A DNA stretch of 64,000 nucleotides, taken from positions 124,001-188,000 of the forward strand of contig JAMDHS010000022.1 in NCBI GenBank assembly GCA_029717555.1. Reading direction: 5' to 3'. Source of the stretch: Peribolospora baueri. Its lineage: Eukaryota > Basidiomycota > Peribolosporomycetes > Peribolosporales > Peribolosporaceae. Each line of letters starts with the position of its first letter. Positions within the stretch are counted from its first letter, which is position 1. Made by a program: the position numbers and the translations under genes. This document shows positions 23,139 to 36,989 of the stretch, in pieces. The notes below the pieces were generated by a model. It had not been told where the DNA came from. It searched no databases and saw only the letters and a list, made by a program, of their open reading frames with translations.

Positions 23139-25403
23139 CTAGGCGCCAATGAGCATCCTCTCCGGGTTCTCGAGGAACGTCTTCAAGCGGACTGTGTGCC
23201 CAAGAGACAAGCCGTGCAACGGACCGTAAATCAGTGGTGGAACGGAAAAGCGAAGACGTCTGTGCGCGGATATGATTCAAAAACGTTCGAGCGGACGCAC
23301 CGAGGAAGGTGACGGCCTCACGGCCGTCGAGAAGCCTGTGATCGTATGTGAGGGCAACGACCATGATGGGCCGGATCTCGACCTTGCCGTTGACGACCCA
23401 TGGCTTCTCCTTGATCGCGTGCATGCCTGCAAACGGGGAGACGCTGGGGTGAGCAGTTCTGATCTAGTCATGGCGAACGGGACACGATCGAGACTTACCG
23501 AGGATGGCCGAGCCGGGAAGGTTCAGGATAGGCGTGCCGAACAGAGAGCCAAAGACACCACCGTTGGAGCTGTGTCGTGGAAGCGGGGCGGGAGGCACGA
23601 AAGAGAAGGGAGGCTTCAGCTGCCGTTGTCGCTGCGAGGTTTCCTCTCACAGGAGAAGAAGTCGGAGGGGAAGACGCTCACATTGTGAAAGTGCCGCCGG
23701 CCATATCCTCGAGAGTGAGCTTGTTGTCACGAGCCTACAAATACGACGGGCGAGAGCGGACGCGAACCGCATGAGTACAGGCGCATGCGTCAAGAAAGGA
23801 CATGACGCAACAGCGACTCCACTGCTCACCTTCTTGCCGAGCTCAGCAATGGCCTTCTCGATCTCGATCATGGACATGCCCTCCACGTTCCTCACGACCG
23901 GGGTCACAAGACCCTTGGGGGTCGCGACGGCGACGGAGAGGTCGACGTAATCGTTGTACACGATCGTGTCGCCAAATCCGTCTCCTTCGATGCGGCCGTT
24001 CGCAGCAGGAATCTCCTTGAGGGCGAGACAAGAGGCCTTAGCGAAAGCGGACATGAAGCCGAGCTTGACACCGTGCTGCTCGAGGATGGCGTCCTTGTTA
24101 CGCTTGCGGACTTCCATGATCGCGGACATGTCAATCTCGTTGAACGTCGTAAGCGAGGCGGCCGTGTTCTGGGACTGCTTCAGACGCTCGGCGATGCGTC
24201 GGCGCATCGTGTTCATCTTGACCTGTGGGATGCAGAAAGAGACGTCCAAGCCCATCGGATCGGATATAATGTTTAGCCACCGGTCGGCTGGCTCTGTATG
24301 CGACAGAAGGGAACGGGGAGACGCCGCTCACCCTAGTCTCTCCACGGTTTCCACCCGTCTGCTTAGCCTCCACCTTTGGCGGCGTCTTCTTCGGCTCCTG
24401 CTTCTTCGGCGCCTCCTTCGGAGCAGCCTCGGGCTGCCTCGGCTGCTCCGTCTTTTGCGGCTGCGGCGCAGGCTTCTTGTCCTCCTTGGCAGGCGCCGGA
24501 GGCTTGTCCTCCTTTTTCTCCTTTGGCGGCTCTTCCTTCTTGGCGCCTGATCGAGGGAAGAGGGCACGACAGAGAGGCCTTAATCAGCGTCACCCTTGGG
24601 CTATCGAGGTGGAAAACCACAAGGGCGAAGCCGGCACTCACCGCCAGCGGGGGCCTCTCCAGGCTCAATCTTGCACAGGTCGTTTCCGACCGTGACGGTG
24701 TCCTCCTCGTTGGCGAACGTTTCCACGATGGTACCCGCGTGCGGCGCATTCACTGACACGTCGATCTGCGCGACGACCGAGGATCACCAGGTGCAAAGGC
24801 GGACGGACATGATGACACGCACTTGGAGAGGAAGATACGGCAAAAAGAGCGGCCTACCTTGTCCGTCTCAATCGTGGCGATCTCTTCATCCGCCTCGACA
24901 TAGTCGCCTTTCTTCTTGCTCCACTGTTTCAAAGTGCCCTCGGTGATCGACTCGGCCATCTGGGGAACCTTGACGACCTCTGCGCAGGCGCGGGGGCCAA
25001 GAAGGAAGATAGAAGCGTGAGCCAGGGCGGGGCGAGATAGACACTAGGGAGAGGTACATGCACTTACCACGGCGAGCAACAGACATGTGAAAGCTAGACA
25101 GAATCGGAGAAGGCCAAATGAGCATCGAGGCGCCCCTAAAGTGCCCGACCCAGCGCCGACGAAGGTGGTAAGGCGGGAAAGCACTCACGCATTGAGGCGA
25201 CCGCTGAGCTGGACGCCCATGCATTTTGAGGCAGCGCTGAAAGGAGATCGAGAGGACGTCGACCTTGTGGACGCCGGAGAGAGGGTGAGGAAGGAGCGGA
25301 CGGCGGCGGCCTGGGGCGCGGCGGTCGCGGCGGTGGCCCTTGCGAGAGGGGCGCGAGGGGCGACGCAGGCGGTGCGCCGGAGAGCTGCTTTGGAAGCGAG
25401 CAT
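23139..25403 (-). CDS. KGD2: 2-oxoglutarate dehydrogenase E2 (dihydrolipoyl succinyltransferase)
   Basis: Mitochondrial TCA-cycle enzyme transferring the succinyl group from lipoyl-lysine to CoA. Ten exons (25403-25189, 25093-25068, 24979-24858, 24765-24642, 24546-24332, 24222-23830, 23734-23682, 23569-23499, 23426-23301, 23191-23139) give 465 residues. An Arg/Ala/Ser-rich N-terminus ([10 protein letters not shown], then FHMSVARRG) looks like a mitochondrial presequence. The lipoyl domain has [16 protein letters not shown] and ATIETDK, with the lipoylated lysine at about K121. A Pro/Lys/Glu linker follows, with no peripheral-subunit-binding domain, as usual for eukaryotic E2o. The catalytic domain starts [14 protein letters not shown] and includes [19 protein letters not shown] and [12 protein letters not shown] (catalytic H436 and D440). 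It ends in MLIGA. It shares a divergent promoter with UBC4. Confidence 0.96.
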
Positions 25404-25725
25404 GACAAAAAGGAGGGAAGGGGGTAACGAGGATAGGAAAGAGAGAAGGGCGGCGGGGGTTGCGAGGGGATGGATGACTGTCTTGAGAAGAAAGATCTCT
25501 CCAGTCCTGACTGCTTGTCTGTCTGTCGGTCGTCTCCGTCTCCGAACGACCGCGACGCTCGCGGCCGGTTGCCGCCGCCCGTCGCCGCCGCCGCCGCGCG
25601 CTGCCTGCCGGTCGCCGTCATGGACCGTGTCGGGTCGGACGAGGCGAGCAGAGGGGCGGAGAAGGTCGGACAGAAGCGGCGGGAGGCTCCGGGCGAGGAA
25701 AGGAACCGGAGCGTGAGAATAGCGC

Positions 25726-25734
25726 AACCCTAAC
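25726..25734. promoter_or_regulatory. Telobox-like motif AACCCTAAC
   Basis: Same core as the motif at 8257-8266, again inside a divergent housekeeping-gene promoter. Function is inferred only. Confidence 0.4.
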
Positions 25735-25887
25735 TTGTCTTCCTCAGCCTTCCTTTGCCTTCCTTGCGGTGCCTCCAGCCGCCCTGGCGGACGTCGGCGG
25801 TCCCAGACAGAGCAGAGCCAGCGAGCGGGCGCGTCAGCGGCAAGTCAAGCGCCCGGCCGAACGGCGGCCGCTCTGATCGAGCGAGTC

Positions 25888-25958
25888 GAACGACGACGAC
25901 GACGACGACCGACGACAACGACCACGACCACCACCATCACCATCATCACCACCACCAT
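25888..25958 (+). repeat. CGA/CAC/CAT trinucleotide tract upstream of UBC4
   Basis: Imperfect trinucleotide tract, C/A-rich on the plus strand, 350-420 nt upstream of the UBC4 start codon. It contains one exact CGACAACGAC. Confidence 0.75.
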
Positions 25959-26304
25959 CTGCCCCATCCCGTCCCTACACCCCTCCTCTCCCTCCGTCTC
26001 TGCCCTCGTGCCTCCTCTCGTCTTCTCCTCATCGTAAGCAAACAAAGGTACGTGCCATCCGCCACCGCTTCCTCTACCTGCCCGTCCCGTACCCATCCCC
26101 TTGTCCAAGTGGACGGAGAGACGAACGAAACAAACCAAACGAAACGAGGCGGAACGGAACTGAAGGGCAGCCTACATTTGGCTGCCTTTGCATTCGTCGC
26201 CACTTTCTATCCTGACACCTTGCCATCGTCTCGTCTCTCCCCTCGTCCGTCTCGCCCTGCTTCTGCCCTCGCCGTCGCCGCCCCTCTCCCGCCGTCAGCC
26301 GGCA

Positions 26305-27423
<1,119 letters not shown>

Positions 27424-27894
27424 TCTCCTTTCGAGGTCATTGTGTTCTTTCGGCCCTTCTCATTCCGCTCGGCAGCGTGGCGGGGGAGGCGCTGGCTGTG
27501 TCCATCTGGCTCCATGTGCGATCACATGTCTCGTAGTCGATCATCGTTGGTGGATCATAGTCTTTCGTCACCTCTGTCTGTCGTCGTCCGGCTCGTCCTC
27601 TCCGCTTTCTTTTTCGTATCTTGTCACTCGTCAATCGTCCCGTCACGCTCCTTCCCACCCCGCGTCCCTCTTATGCCGTCCCAACTCGTGTGTATCTCCA
27701 CAAGCCAAGCCAACCTAGCGCAGCCATGCGTCATGCTCGTCACGTGTTCCTCCTCGACGTCAGTGAGCCGGGTTGCCGTCTAGTGTATCAACGGTTCGGT
27801 GACCATAACTGGGACTGCCGTGGTACAGTTTGTGAGAGGAGGATCGTTGCAGGCAGCGGTCGAAATGGGACGAGGACGTCGATCTAAAATAAAA
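27424..27894. other. Convergent intergenic region UBC4 / TAN1
   Basis: A spacer of about 470 bp, pyrimidine-rich on the plus strand near 27560-27660. No gene signature is seen. It probably holds both 3' UTRs. Confidence 0.6.
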
Positions 27895-29510
27895 CTATCT
27901 CTCGCGCTCGCCGCTCGCCGCGTCTCCGTCTCCCGCCGTTTCCTTGAAGCCCATCTTCTTCTCCCCTCCCGCCTCCGCCTCCGCCTCCGCCGCCGCTTCT
28001 TGGCGCGCGACGGCGGCGTCGGCCAAACTACGCACATTCATCTTTTTGAACCTCTCGTATCCGCTCAGCACGCCGATTCCGCACACGTTCTTGAGCACCT
28101 CTACTACGACGAGAAGGTCGGGTGACTGGAGGTCTACGGCGTGTTTTTGTTCGAGGTGGGGTTTTGGCTGTTGGGGTTGCGGTTGCGGTTGCGGTTGTGG
28201 TTGCGGTTGCGGTTGGGATCGGTCGTCTTGGACGGGGACGGGGTCGGGCGGAGGAAGAGGAAAAGTGGTAGAAGGAACACAGGAGGCGATGAGGGGAATG
28301 AGAAAGTCACGGGTGAGGACGTTGTGGGAGCGGATGCGCGGGTCGATCTTGTACTGTTTTCCGTTCCGTCGAGCGAGCGAGGCGAAATAGAAAAGCGAGG
28401 AGAGAGAGGAGAAGGAGAAGTGAGAAGACGGGGCAGGAGGAAGAGAAAAGCTTCGTGGGCGACAACTCACCGTGCGCGCCCGCTTTGGCTCTGGGTCGTC
28501 AAAAAAGCGGGGCAGGAGGGCGGTGGCCATGGTGCGGATGTCGTGTTCGTTGGCCAGACAGACGTCGGCTACGGGGGAAAGGCGAAGGACGAAGCTGAGG
28601 GAAGGAGGAGGAGGGTTGGGATAAGGGCGATGAAGATAGATAGATGCCCTCTGCTCGGGCGCACACTCACCGCGTCCGAGCCTTGCCCGTCCTCTCCACC
28701 TCTTCCAGCATGGCGTACACCAGCTCGAAGGGGTCTACGGGAGGTGCGCAGCTGAGAAAGAGGACTAGCGAGCGTTGGAATTCAAGAAAGGGTCAGAAAA
28801 AGTCAGGTCAGTCCGTTCGCCCACTCCGTGGGGATGGAAAGCAAGACTGGACTGGCGACTGACGGCACTCGGTTCCCGTGTCGACGTTTTCGAACCTCCG
28901 TCGACCGGCCTTGGGCTTCCTCATGCCGTCCAGCTCGCTGGCGACCTGCGCTGCGATATCGACGACGACGTCCGCCCCTTTCTCTTCGTCGTCGTGCTTT
29001 GTAGCGGTGGAGGTCCCGTTGGGAGGTTTTGCAGCCTCCTCGTCGTCGTCGTTGTCGTCGTCGTGGGGTGGGAGATTGGACGTGTCTTCCGGGCCATAAA
29101 GTCGATCGGCCACCTATGATTCAGTCGTGCCAACGTCAGCCACATACTTTACATTGCGTCGCGTCGCCTGTCTTGGCACTCACATCGTTCATGAAATCGT
29201 ACATCTCCCCAAGCGCCCGCTTCTCCTTGGCCCGCACGCACGTCACGAACACGCCAGGGCCCGCGATCTGTGTCGCTGCCATGCTGATTCGGGTGCCTTC
29301 CTGATGGGGAAGGGGAGGGGGGACGTGGTGAGGTCGGAGCGTGGTTAGGTCTCCCTTTTTCCTTTCCTTCTTTTCGAATTCCGGCACTCCTCGGTCGCTC
29401 ACCTTTGTGTACCTCACTTTCTTCTTCTGTGCCTTTCCCTCCCCTCCTCCTCCTCCGTCTCTTCCCCTTCCGCCGCCGCCGCCGCCGTGTTTCCTCTTGC
29501 CGGGGGCCAT
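27895..29510 (-). CDS. TAN1: THUMP-domain tRNA acetylation factor Tan1
   Basis: Adaptor needed for N4-acetylcytidine at position 12 of tRNA-Ser and tRNA-Leu, working with the Kre33/NAT10 acetyltransferase. Six exons (29510-29403, 29300-29184, 29113-28864, 28764-28671, 28594-28471, 28353-27895) give 383 residues. Seen: a basic Gly/Lys-rich N-terminus; GPGVFVTCVRAKEKRALGEM; an acidic insert; ECLLFLSCAPPVDPFELV; RFVLRLSPVADVCLANEHDI; YKIDPRIRSHNVLTRD; and VDLQSPDLLVVVEVLKNVCG, typical of Tan1/THUMPD1. Two acceptors (28766-28765 and 28596-28595) were chosen because only they restore the conserved THUMP blocks in frame. A Gln-Pro repeat and an Ala/Glu-rich tail are lineage-specific additions. It is divergent from the SNT1-like gene. 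Confidence 0.92.
28167..28218 (-). repeat. Coding Gln-Pro dipeptide repeat
   Basis: Hexanucleotide array encoding about seven Gln-Pro units within TAN1, between the two conserved THUMP blocks of the last exon. Confidence 0.75.
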
Positions 29511-30573
29511 GTCGGTGTCGGTGTGGTGTCGGCGGCCGAACGAGATCGGCGTCGGGATCGATCGTCCCCGCCGGGTGCGCCGTGTCGATCGCGAAAAGGG
29601 CTTTTGCCGTGCCGTGCCGTGGGATCGCGCTGGATCGGGTCGGCGTAGGTAGGGTCTGACGGGAGGGGTGGCTACGGTGGAGCAAAAAGCTGGTCGTCGT
29701 CGTCGTTCTTCTTCCTCCTTTCCTTCGCCGCAGCAGGGGTTTGCTTGTACGTCGCTCTCTTTCTTTCACTTGCTTGCGCGAGGCTTGGTGCTTATTTACG
29801 TGTGTGAGCGTGTGACTACGGACGGAGCGGAGGCAACGCGCGTGCGCGCCGCTCGACCGAACCAGTCGGGTTGTCGTCGGTGTGCTTGCTTGCTTTTTTT
29901 GCCTGTCTAGCTCTCCTGTCGTCGGGGAGTAGATGGGAGTGCGAAGCGGGGCGATGGGACGGTCGAATGCCTCAGCGGAGGAAGGAAGAAGACGGGACGG
30001 CTCTCGATATGATGCGCTCGACCGTCGACAGCCACCCGAAAAATTCGTCCGAGCCGAGCCGACGGTCGAGTCGAGTCGAGATGGACGCGTCGGAGTGAGA
30101 GAGCCGTCGACCTTCGTCGTCACCATCGTCACCACCACCATCATCATCACCACCACCACCACCACCGTCGTCATCGACGTCGCCGCCGCCGTCACCACCG
30201 CCACCACCACCACCATCCCCACCATCCCCCCTCGCTCACCCGGCCGCCCCTTCATGTCATCGACGCCCCCCTCCTCGCCCCTCTCCTCCGCTCTTTACCG
30301 CCCCCGCTCTTTCTTTCCCGCCCCAGCCTTCTGACCACCTCCCATCTTCCCTTCCCTCCCCTACCATCCTCCGCACACCCTACAACGTCCTACACCCTAA
30401 CACGCCGTCTGTCCTTGCGCTGCGCGCCTCGTCCCCTCTCCGCCCTCTTCGCCCTCCCCATCCCTCCGCCCACGCCCCCGTCTCGGTCTGGCTCCCGCTC
30501 CGCACGCATAGACCCCTTTCACTCCATACTCAACATCAACGTCGCACGACGCTACGCGGAAAGCAACCAGGCG
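29511..30573. promoter_or_regulatory. Divergent promoter TAN1 / SNT1-like gene
   Basis: A spacer of about 1.06 kb holding both leaders. It has a CAC/CAT/GCC trinucleotide tract at 30117-30232 and strongly pyrimidine-rich sequence at 30230-30400. The reading frame of the downstream gene is open back to an ATG at 30415, so the annotated start may be too short. Confidence 0.5.
30117..30232 (+). repeat. CAC/CAT/GCC trinucleotide tract
   Basis: Imperfect trinucleotide repeat, C/A-rich on the plus strand, in the leader or promoter of the SNT1-like gene. It resembles the tracts upstream of UBC4 and the VPS9 gene. Confidence 0.75.
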
Positions 30574-33500
30574 ATGGTCCATGGAGGCGAGCCGGGCTCC
30601 TCGGGCGCTCCTCACCCTCCTCTCCCTCCTCCCGTCGCCGTCGCCGCCTCCGACGGTGATGCGCACCCCGCCCAGCTCAATCCACACGCCTCAGCACAAG
30701 GCGCTTCCTCCCCCTCCTCCGTCGACGCTGGTCAAGGTGGCGTAGGCCGTATCGCGGGCGACAAGCCGGTCGTCGCTGTCGAGGTAGAGAAGCAATCCCG
30801 TCGTGCGCCTCCGCAGACGCCTGCGCCGCACCCTCGGGCCGACGACGACGGCAATGAGGCGCCACCTCCTAGGCCGCCTCCGCAGCCGTCTTCTTCTACT
30901 CCCGCCCCGTCCCTCTCTCTCCCATCCGCCCGTTTCGAGCCGGATGAGATCGAAGAGGGAGAAGAGGTCGAGAACGCCCCGCCCGTCGTACCTCCTTCCT
31001 CTTCTCGCGCCGCCGTGGCAAAGGTGTCCGTGGAGGGCCGGGACGCACCCGGGGAGAGGGAAGAAGGTGAGCATGTCAAGCAGGAGGAGACGCGTCCCGA
31101 GCTCGGGCCGCCAGCCGCCAAGGGGGACGGCCCAAGGGGCGCCAGGAGGGTTTCCGACGGCCACGATCCTAGGACCCAGGCTGACTCCAATCCCAGAGGT
31201 CGCGGCCAAGCGGATCAAGCAGTGAGTCCTTCCTTTCTTGTTGTACCGGTGATGGTTTTCGTCGCTGGATGGCCAGACCGTAGATCGAAACGAGCTGACG
31301 GACGCACGATCTCATCCCGTTCGCGCGTGTACCCTCCCGTCCAGTTGCGTCCCACCCCATCTGGTGCCACCGCACTTGGTCGCTCTCCGCCTCCCTTCCT
31401 CCCTGCCCGACCACCCGACCTCCGCGACGATCAGCTGCCCGGAGGCGGCCCCGGTTTCGCCCGCTTCCCGCCTCACGGTCGCCGTCAGAGTTACTCTCCC
31501 GGCCACGCCCGACATCCCAGCGGTGGCGGTGGCGGTGGTGCCGGCGCAGGAGGATCGGCCGACCTCCGCCTCTCCCCTCCGCCTCCGCCTCCTCGAGATC
31601 GTCCGGGATATGACGAGTATTTCTACCGCCCCCCTCTCAGCTCCAGGGGCCTTTCCGCTTCCTCCTGGTCTCGGAGGGACGATCTGCAGGACCCGCACTC
31701 GCGCTTGTCTTCTTGGCGAGGCGAGCGGGATTGGGAGAGAAGACCGCTAAGCCCGTTGGGCTCCTGGCGCAATTCAGGGCCCGCTCCCGGCCCCGGCCTC
31801 AGTTCTGGCCTCGGCCCTTGGGACGAGCGGGAGCGGGAGCGGGACAGGTTGCGCGGGGACAGGATGGCGGAGTGGGAGATGGAGAGGGAGCGTAGCCGGA
31901 GGGAGAGGGAATGGGACAGGTGGAGGTGGGAGTGGGACGTGGAGCGGGAGAGGGGGAGAGAGAGGGAGAGGGAGGAGAGGTGGAGACATCCGCTCGACGC
32001 AGATCGCGCTTGGGGCGATCGGTGAGTGACATCCTCCGACATCCTCATGTTGTTTCATCGTTTCCTTCTGGAGGCGGATAAGGGGGTCGAGTGATCTGAT
32101 GACCGTTTGCCCCGTTCCCCCGTTTGCATTTCTTTTCTTTCCGCTTGCATCACATTTAGCGCCCTGCCTCCCCGAAGCCGCGAATCCACGCCGGGCGCTC
32201 GAAGGGGCTCAGCGGCGTCCAACCCGACGACGGCCAACACTGAGGTCCGCCGCGCCTCCTCGCCCATTTTTTGCCACAGCGCGCTCGCCGTCTCCGGAGG
32301 AGGAGGTGGTGGCGCATTTCGCCAGACTACGCCTACGCCGACACTATCGGCGAGGGAGGACCGATCCGCTCGGGCCGGAACTGGAACTGGGGCTGCTCGC
32401 GGAACTGGACCTGGACCTAGACAGGGTCGGCGAAGTGGCCATCACGTCCGGCACGCGTCCGATCCCGTCTTTGTTGGCGTCGGCGCCGTCAGCTCGCTAT
32501 CGTCCTCCTCCTCCTCCTCGGCTTCGGCTTCGGCGTCGGCGGAGGCAGAGGCTGGACCGCGGAAGGAGCGTGCTCGGGGAGAGGTGGCGGTCAAGGTTGA
32601 CGTTTCGCTCTCGTCTCCCGCTGATCGGCGTCGGCCGTCGGAGGGGAACGGGGAGGGAGAGCGGGCTCCGGCGCCGTCGTCATCGTCTTTGTCGTCCCTT
32701 TCTGGAGGAAGGACCGGAAACGCCGGGCAACTTTCGCCGCCGCCTCATCCTCCTCCTCCTCAGCGGCAATCGGAACAAGTCGCAGAGTCTGCTGCTTTGT
32801 CGCCCACGACGGAACGGCAACGGGGGATGGAGGCGGTCCCGGAACCTCGCGCGTCTCCTCCCGAACGGCAGATGGAGGAGGATGTGAAGATGGAAATGGA
32901 ACAGGTGAAAGTTAAGCAGGAGCGGAAAGAGATGGAGGATAAAGACGTAGAGGTGGAGATGGAGATGGAGAACGAGGAAAGGAGCAACGATGCGCCCGCT
33001 CATGCCGCCGTCTTTCCCGCACCTCCCGCTCCTGCCACTGATGAGGTTCAGTTGCCTGATGGTGACGTCGAGATGAAGGAAGTGGGGGCCCCAACTCAAG
33101 AGACCGTGGCCTCTGGTATCAAAGAAGAGCCCTCTCATCTCCAAGAAGAGCCCTCTCATCCATCGGGCGATATCAAACCAGCGGAAGCTCGACAGCCCAG
33201 CCAGGTGAACCTCGAGGAAAGGGTGATTTCAGACAACGTCACGCCCGTCGTGAGCCACTCCTTGTCACTCGACCCGACGGAGGCGACGACTCTACACACC
33301 CCTGCGCCGGCGCCGGCGCCGGAAGACACTCGCTCAACCATGCCGGATGCACCTCGCCTTCCCCAAGTCGCCGGAGAGGACCGCCCTCGATCTCCAGTTT
33401 TAGACGACGTCCCTCGTGCTGTGCCTCTTTCGCCGCCTCCGGCAACGGACGAGCCGATCTCACACGAACCCGAGCGGGCGAATGAAGATGGCGCTGTCGG

Positions 33501-36500
33501 CGAGCCCGCAGCAGATGCGTCTCGGCCTCAGCCTCAGCAAGTCGTTCAGGAGGAGACTATTGAACCGCCAGCTCCCGAGGACGTCATGCCCGTCGCTGGC
33601 CGTCTGTCGCCTCAAATGGTCTCTGACTCGACCACGCAAGTCTCTGAACGAGCACCAGAACAGGGAAACATCACCGAAACGACACAGGTCTCCCCCGCTC
33701 CTTCTGCACCTACGTCATCCTCGTCCAGTCAACGACCCCCGGAGGTGCCCGAGTGGTCGCGTCAAATCTCCACCACTCTGTCTTTCCTCGTCACGCCGCC
33801 GTCCCCGTCCTCGTCCTCGTCCCGAGATCCACTTGCACTTGCAGCTTCTGCGGGGCGCGGCGTAGAGCCGAAGCCGACCTTGGAGGACGGAAAGGAGGAG
33901 GAAGCTAGTCGGCTAATGTTTCCGGTGGAGATGCTTGCTATGGAGGATGGGAAAGAGGAGGATGCTGGCCGGTCGACGTTGTCAGCGGAGCCGCCTTTTG
34001 TGGAGGACGGCAGAGAGGAAGCTGGTCAGCTGAATTCGTCAGCAGGGCCAGCAGAGTCAGCGGAGCCGCCTGGCGAAAGCGTTGTCCAGCCGATCGTGCA
34101 GGAGGACGTCATCACTGCGAAGACCGAGGATGACCGGGAAGCCGCCTTCCGACTGGCCATCAAGCTCTGTGCGACGACGGTTCGCCGAGATCCGGATGAC
34201 GTGGATCACGTTTTTGGGCCGAATAGACTCGTCGTCTATGAGGCTCACCAACCGGATCTGGACATGGAGCCGGAGGGTGTGCTCGAGGACACGTTCGCCG
34301 AGGACGTCGACAATTACGGCACTCAGCGGGCACGCGGAAAGCTCTTTCGATACTTGCGCGCTCAAAGATCTCGGATCAACGACAAGGTCGCCGTCCTGCG
34401 CCAGCAGTACCGCTTGCTCAACGACGAATGGCGGATTCACTGCGCCAAACTCGATCGTCTCAAGGAGCGTCAACAGCAAGTGCGCAGGCCGGGCGCCGCC
34501 ACGCCGCTTAAATCTCCTGGCCTGCCGACGGAGGAGGGTGCGAGCGGGCTTTCAACGTCAGCGAGGGTGAGCCGTCGAAACGCCAATGTGCCATTCGGGT
34601 TCGGAGACGCTGTTCGCTCCGAAGCCGAGTTTCTCGAGATCCTCGCCTCGCTAGAAGACGCCGATCTGCGCGATCCCAACCTTCGCGCCATGCGCACTAC
34701 CGCCGTCGTACCGGACATGATGCTCAGAACGGATGATAAGCCGCTTCGAAACGAGTTTGACGACTGGTCCGGCTACGTTAGCGACCCGGCCGCCCAGCTC
34801 GAGTCACAGCCTGACATCAGCGACTGGACAGAAGAGGAACGGCAGATCTTTATCAAGAAGTATACAACGTATCCGAAGCAATTCGGCAAGATCGCCTCCT
34901 TCTTGCCGGAAAAGACAGCGAGCCAGTGCGTCGTGTTGTACTACGCCATCAAAAAGTCAGGCGATGTCGATTTCAAAGGCTTGGCAGCGGCGAAGGGTCG
35001 AGATGGTCGCAAGCGGGCGAAGCGCAAGCCCAAGAAAGCCAAGGCGTCTGCCCTCATGGCCGACCTCAAGCCGATTCGCAACGAGGACATTGAGGACGAC
35101 GAACAACAGCAACAGCAAGGTTCGCCCGCCGAGTCCCCTGCCGGCGATGCGCCGCCGCCGCCGCCGGCATCCAAGCGTGCTGCTCGAAGTCGGCTGCAGT
35201 CGGTCGCTGAGGGCGATGATGTCTCCCCGAATGCCCTTTCACGCAAGCGCGGCGTCGACGGCGTCAATGGCCCCGCCGAGAACGAGGTGGAGACCGTACC
35301 GCCCGCTCGACGGCCAGCCGCCCGTTCGTCCAAGAGAGCCAAGGTGGATAAAGACGGTCAGGAAGCTAAACCCCGCCGTGCCGGGAGGAAGGCGGCAGAG
35401 GAAGCGCCTCCCCAACCGTCGACTCCCACCGAGGCTCCTCCTGCCCAGCCGACGTCAGACGACGTTGCGGAGAGTCAGAGCGCTCTCGCCGCCGCAGAGG
35501 CTCTCGGCGCCCTGGCTGGCATGTCGGTAGGCCAATTCATCGATCCTTCGTCTTCGCCAGCTTTGTCGGTCCAACCTGCACCCCAGGAGGGCGAGGAGGC
35601 GAGCAAGATGACGGGTCGGAAGCGGAAGAGTCGCCCTTCCACCGTCGAAGGCGCGGAGGACGCGGAGGGCCAAGAACGGCCGACAGCTCGGAAAAAGTCG
35701 ACGACAACGTCCTATTGGTCCGTCGCGGAGCGTAGCATGGTGCTCAGCGGTCTGGCTCAGCACGGCAAGGACTTCCATCTCATCGCGTCGGGCCTCGAGA
35801 ACAAGTCGCCTGCTCAGGTGCGCAACTGGATCGCCAAGCATGCTGAGGAGCAGGACGTCGCCCAGGCATTGGCAATGTTCGCCAACGCAGCGGCCGGGCC
35901 GGACTCCCGTGGCGTTCATGGCGCTCGTGGACACGGTCTGCCTTTGTCACAAGCTTACGACGATCACAAGAGCCCTGGCGTTGGACCCCGAGCGGGTTTC
36001 TTCATGCCCGCCGGCGCCCATGCCCTCGTGTCTCCTCCCACCGGTCCCCTGAAAGGCCCGCCAGTGCCTTCTTTCCAGGCCCTTCCTCCTTTGTGCTCGG
36101 ACGATGATCTACCCCAACCGTCGACGGCCCATCGAGGATTACAGATTCACAGCTTGCTAAACGACGATGTCCCACCGGAAAGGCCCCGCGACAAGCGAGC
36201 AGCCTACGACGAGTGGTTTGGCACGCGACACTTGCCTACCTCCCGGACGTCTGTTGCGGAACATTTGCGCGAAGACGACGGAGGAGACGATACGGAGGAT
36301 GAGACGGTGGGCCGCGGGTATGGTAGGTCTGTACCATACGACCCGGCGAGGGATGCGTCTCCGTCCGAGCACCGGTATCCACCCCATCCACCCCACATGG
36401 CGTATCCCTCTCGTTCGACCATGCCGCCGCCGTCAGCGTACCTACCCAAGCACGTCTACTCGGATCAAGCGTCGGCTTACCACGCTTACTACCGTTCAGA

Positions 36501-36952
36501 CGGCCCTCCGCGGCCGTCCGGTGCGCCAATGCACACGACGCACCCCTCGTATGACGCTCGAGGATCGCCGCCGACCGAGTCGAGTCCTCTGCCACCGCCG
36601 CTGCGGGGAGCGTACGCCTACCCAGGCGCCTATCCATCGTCTCGCGCGACGGTCTCCCCCTATGCGTACGCCGAATCTTCCGCATACTCTCGCCCTTCTT
36701 CCTCGCCAGCGGCACCGACGTCTGCCTCGTCTCAGTCGACCATGCATCCCTCAAGCTATCCGCCGCCGCCGCCGCCTCTGTACGCGCCGGGGGCATATGC
36801 CTATGACCCTTATCGTCCTCCGGGTAGTCATCCTTCTTCGTCCTATGCCCCTCCTTCGACCGTCTCTTTACCTCCTCCGCCCGGCACGTCTGCCTTTGCT
36901 TGGCGGTCGCAACCGGCAGCCTCGTCGTCCCAACATCCGCAGCAGCAGCAGC

Positions 36953-36989
<37 letters not shown>

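Larger units (their letters stand above)
25404..26304. promoter_or_regulatory. Divergent promoter KGD2 / UBC4
   Basis: A 901-bp spacer. It contains a telobox-like AACCCTAAC (25726-25734) and a plus-strand C/A-rich tract of CGA, CAA, CAC and CAT units (25888-25958) that includes CGACAACGAC at 25913-25922. The stretch just before the UBC4 ATG is pyrimidine-rich. Confidence 0.55.

Noticed and set aside
30415-30573. Upstream in-frame ATG as the SNT1 start
   Set aside because: The added 53 residues are Pro/Arg/Ser-rich without conservation cues, so I kept ATG 30574 and noted the alternative.
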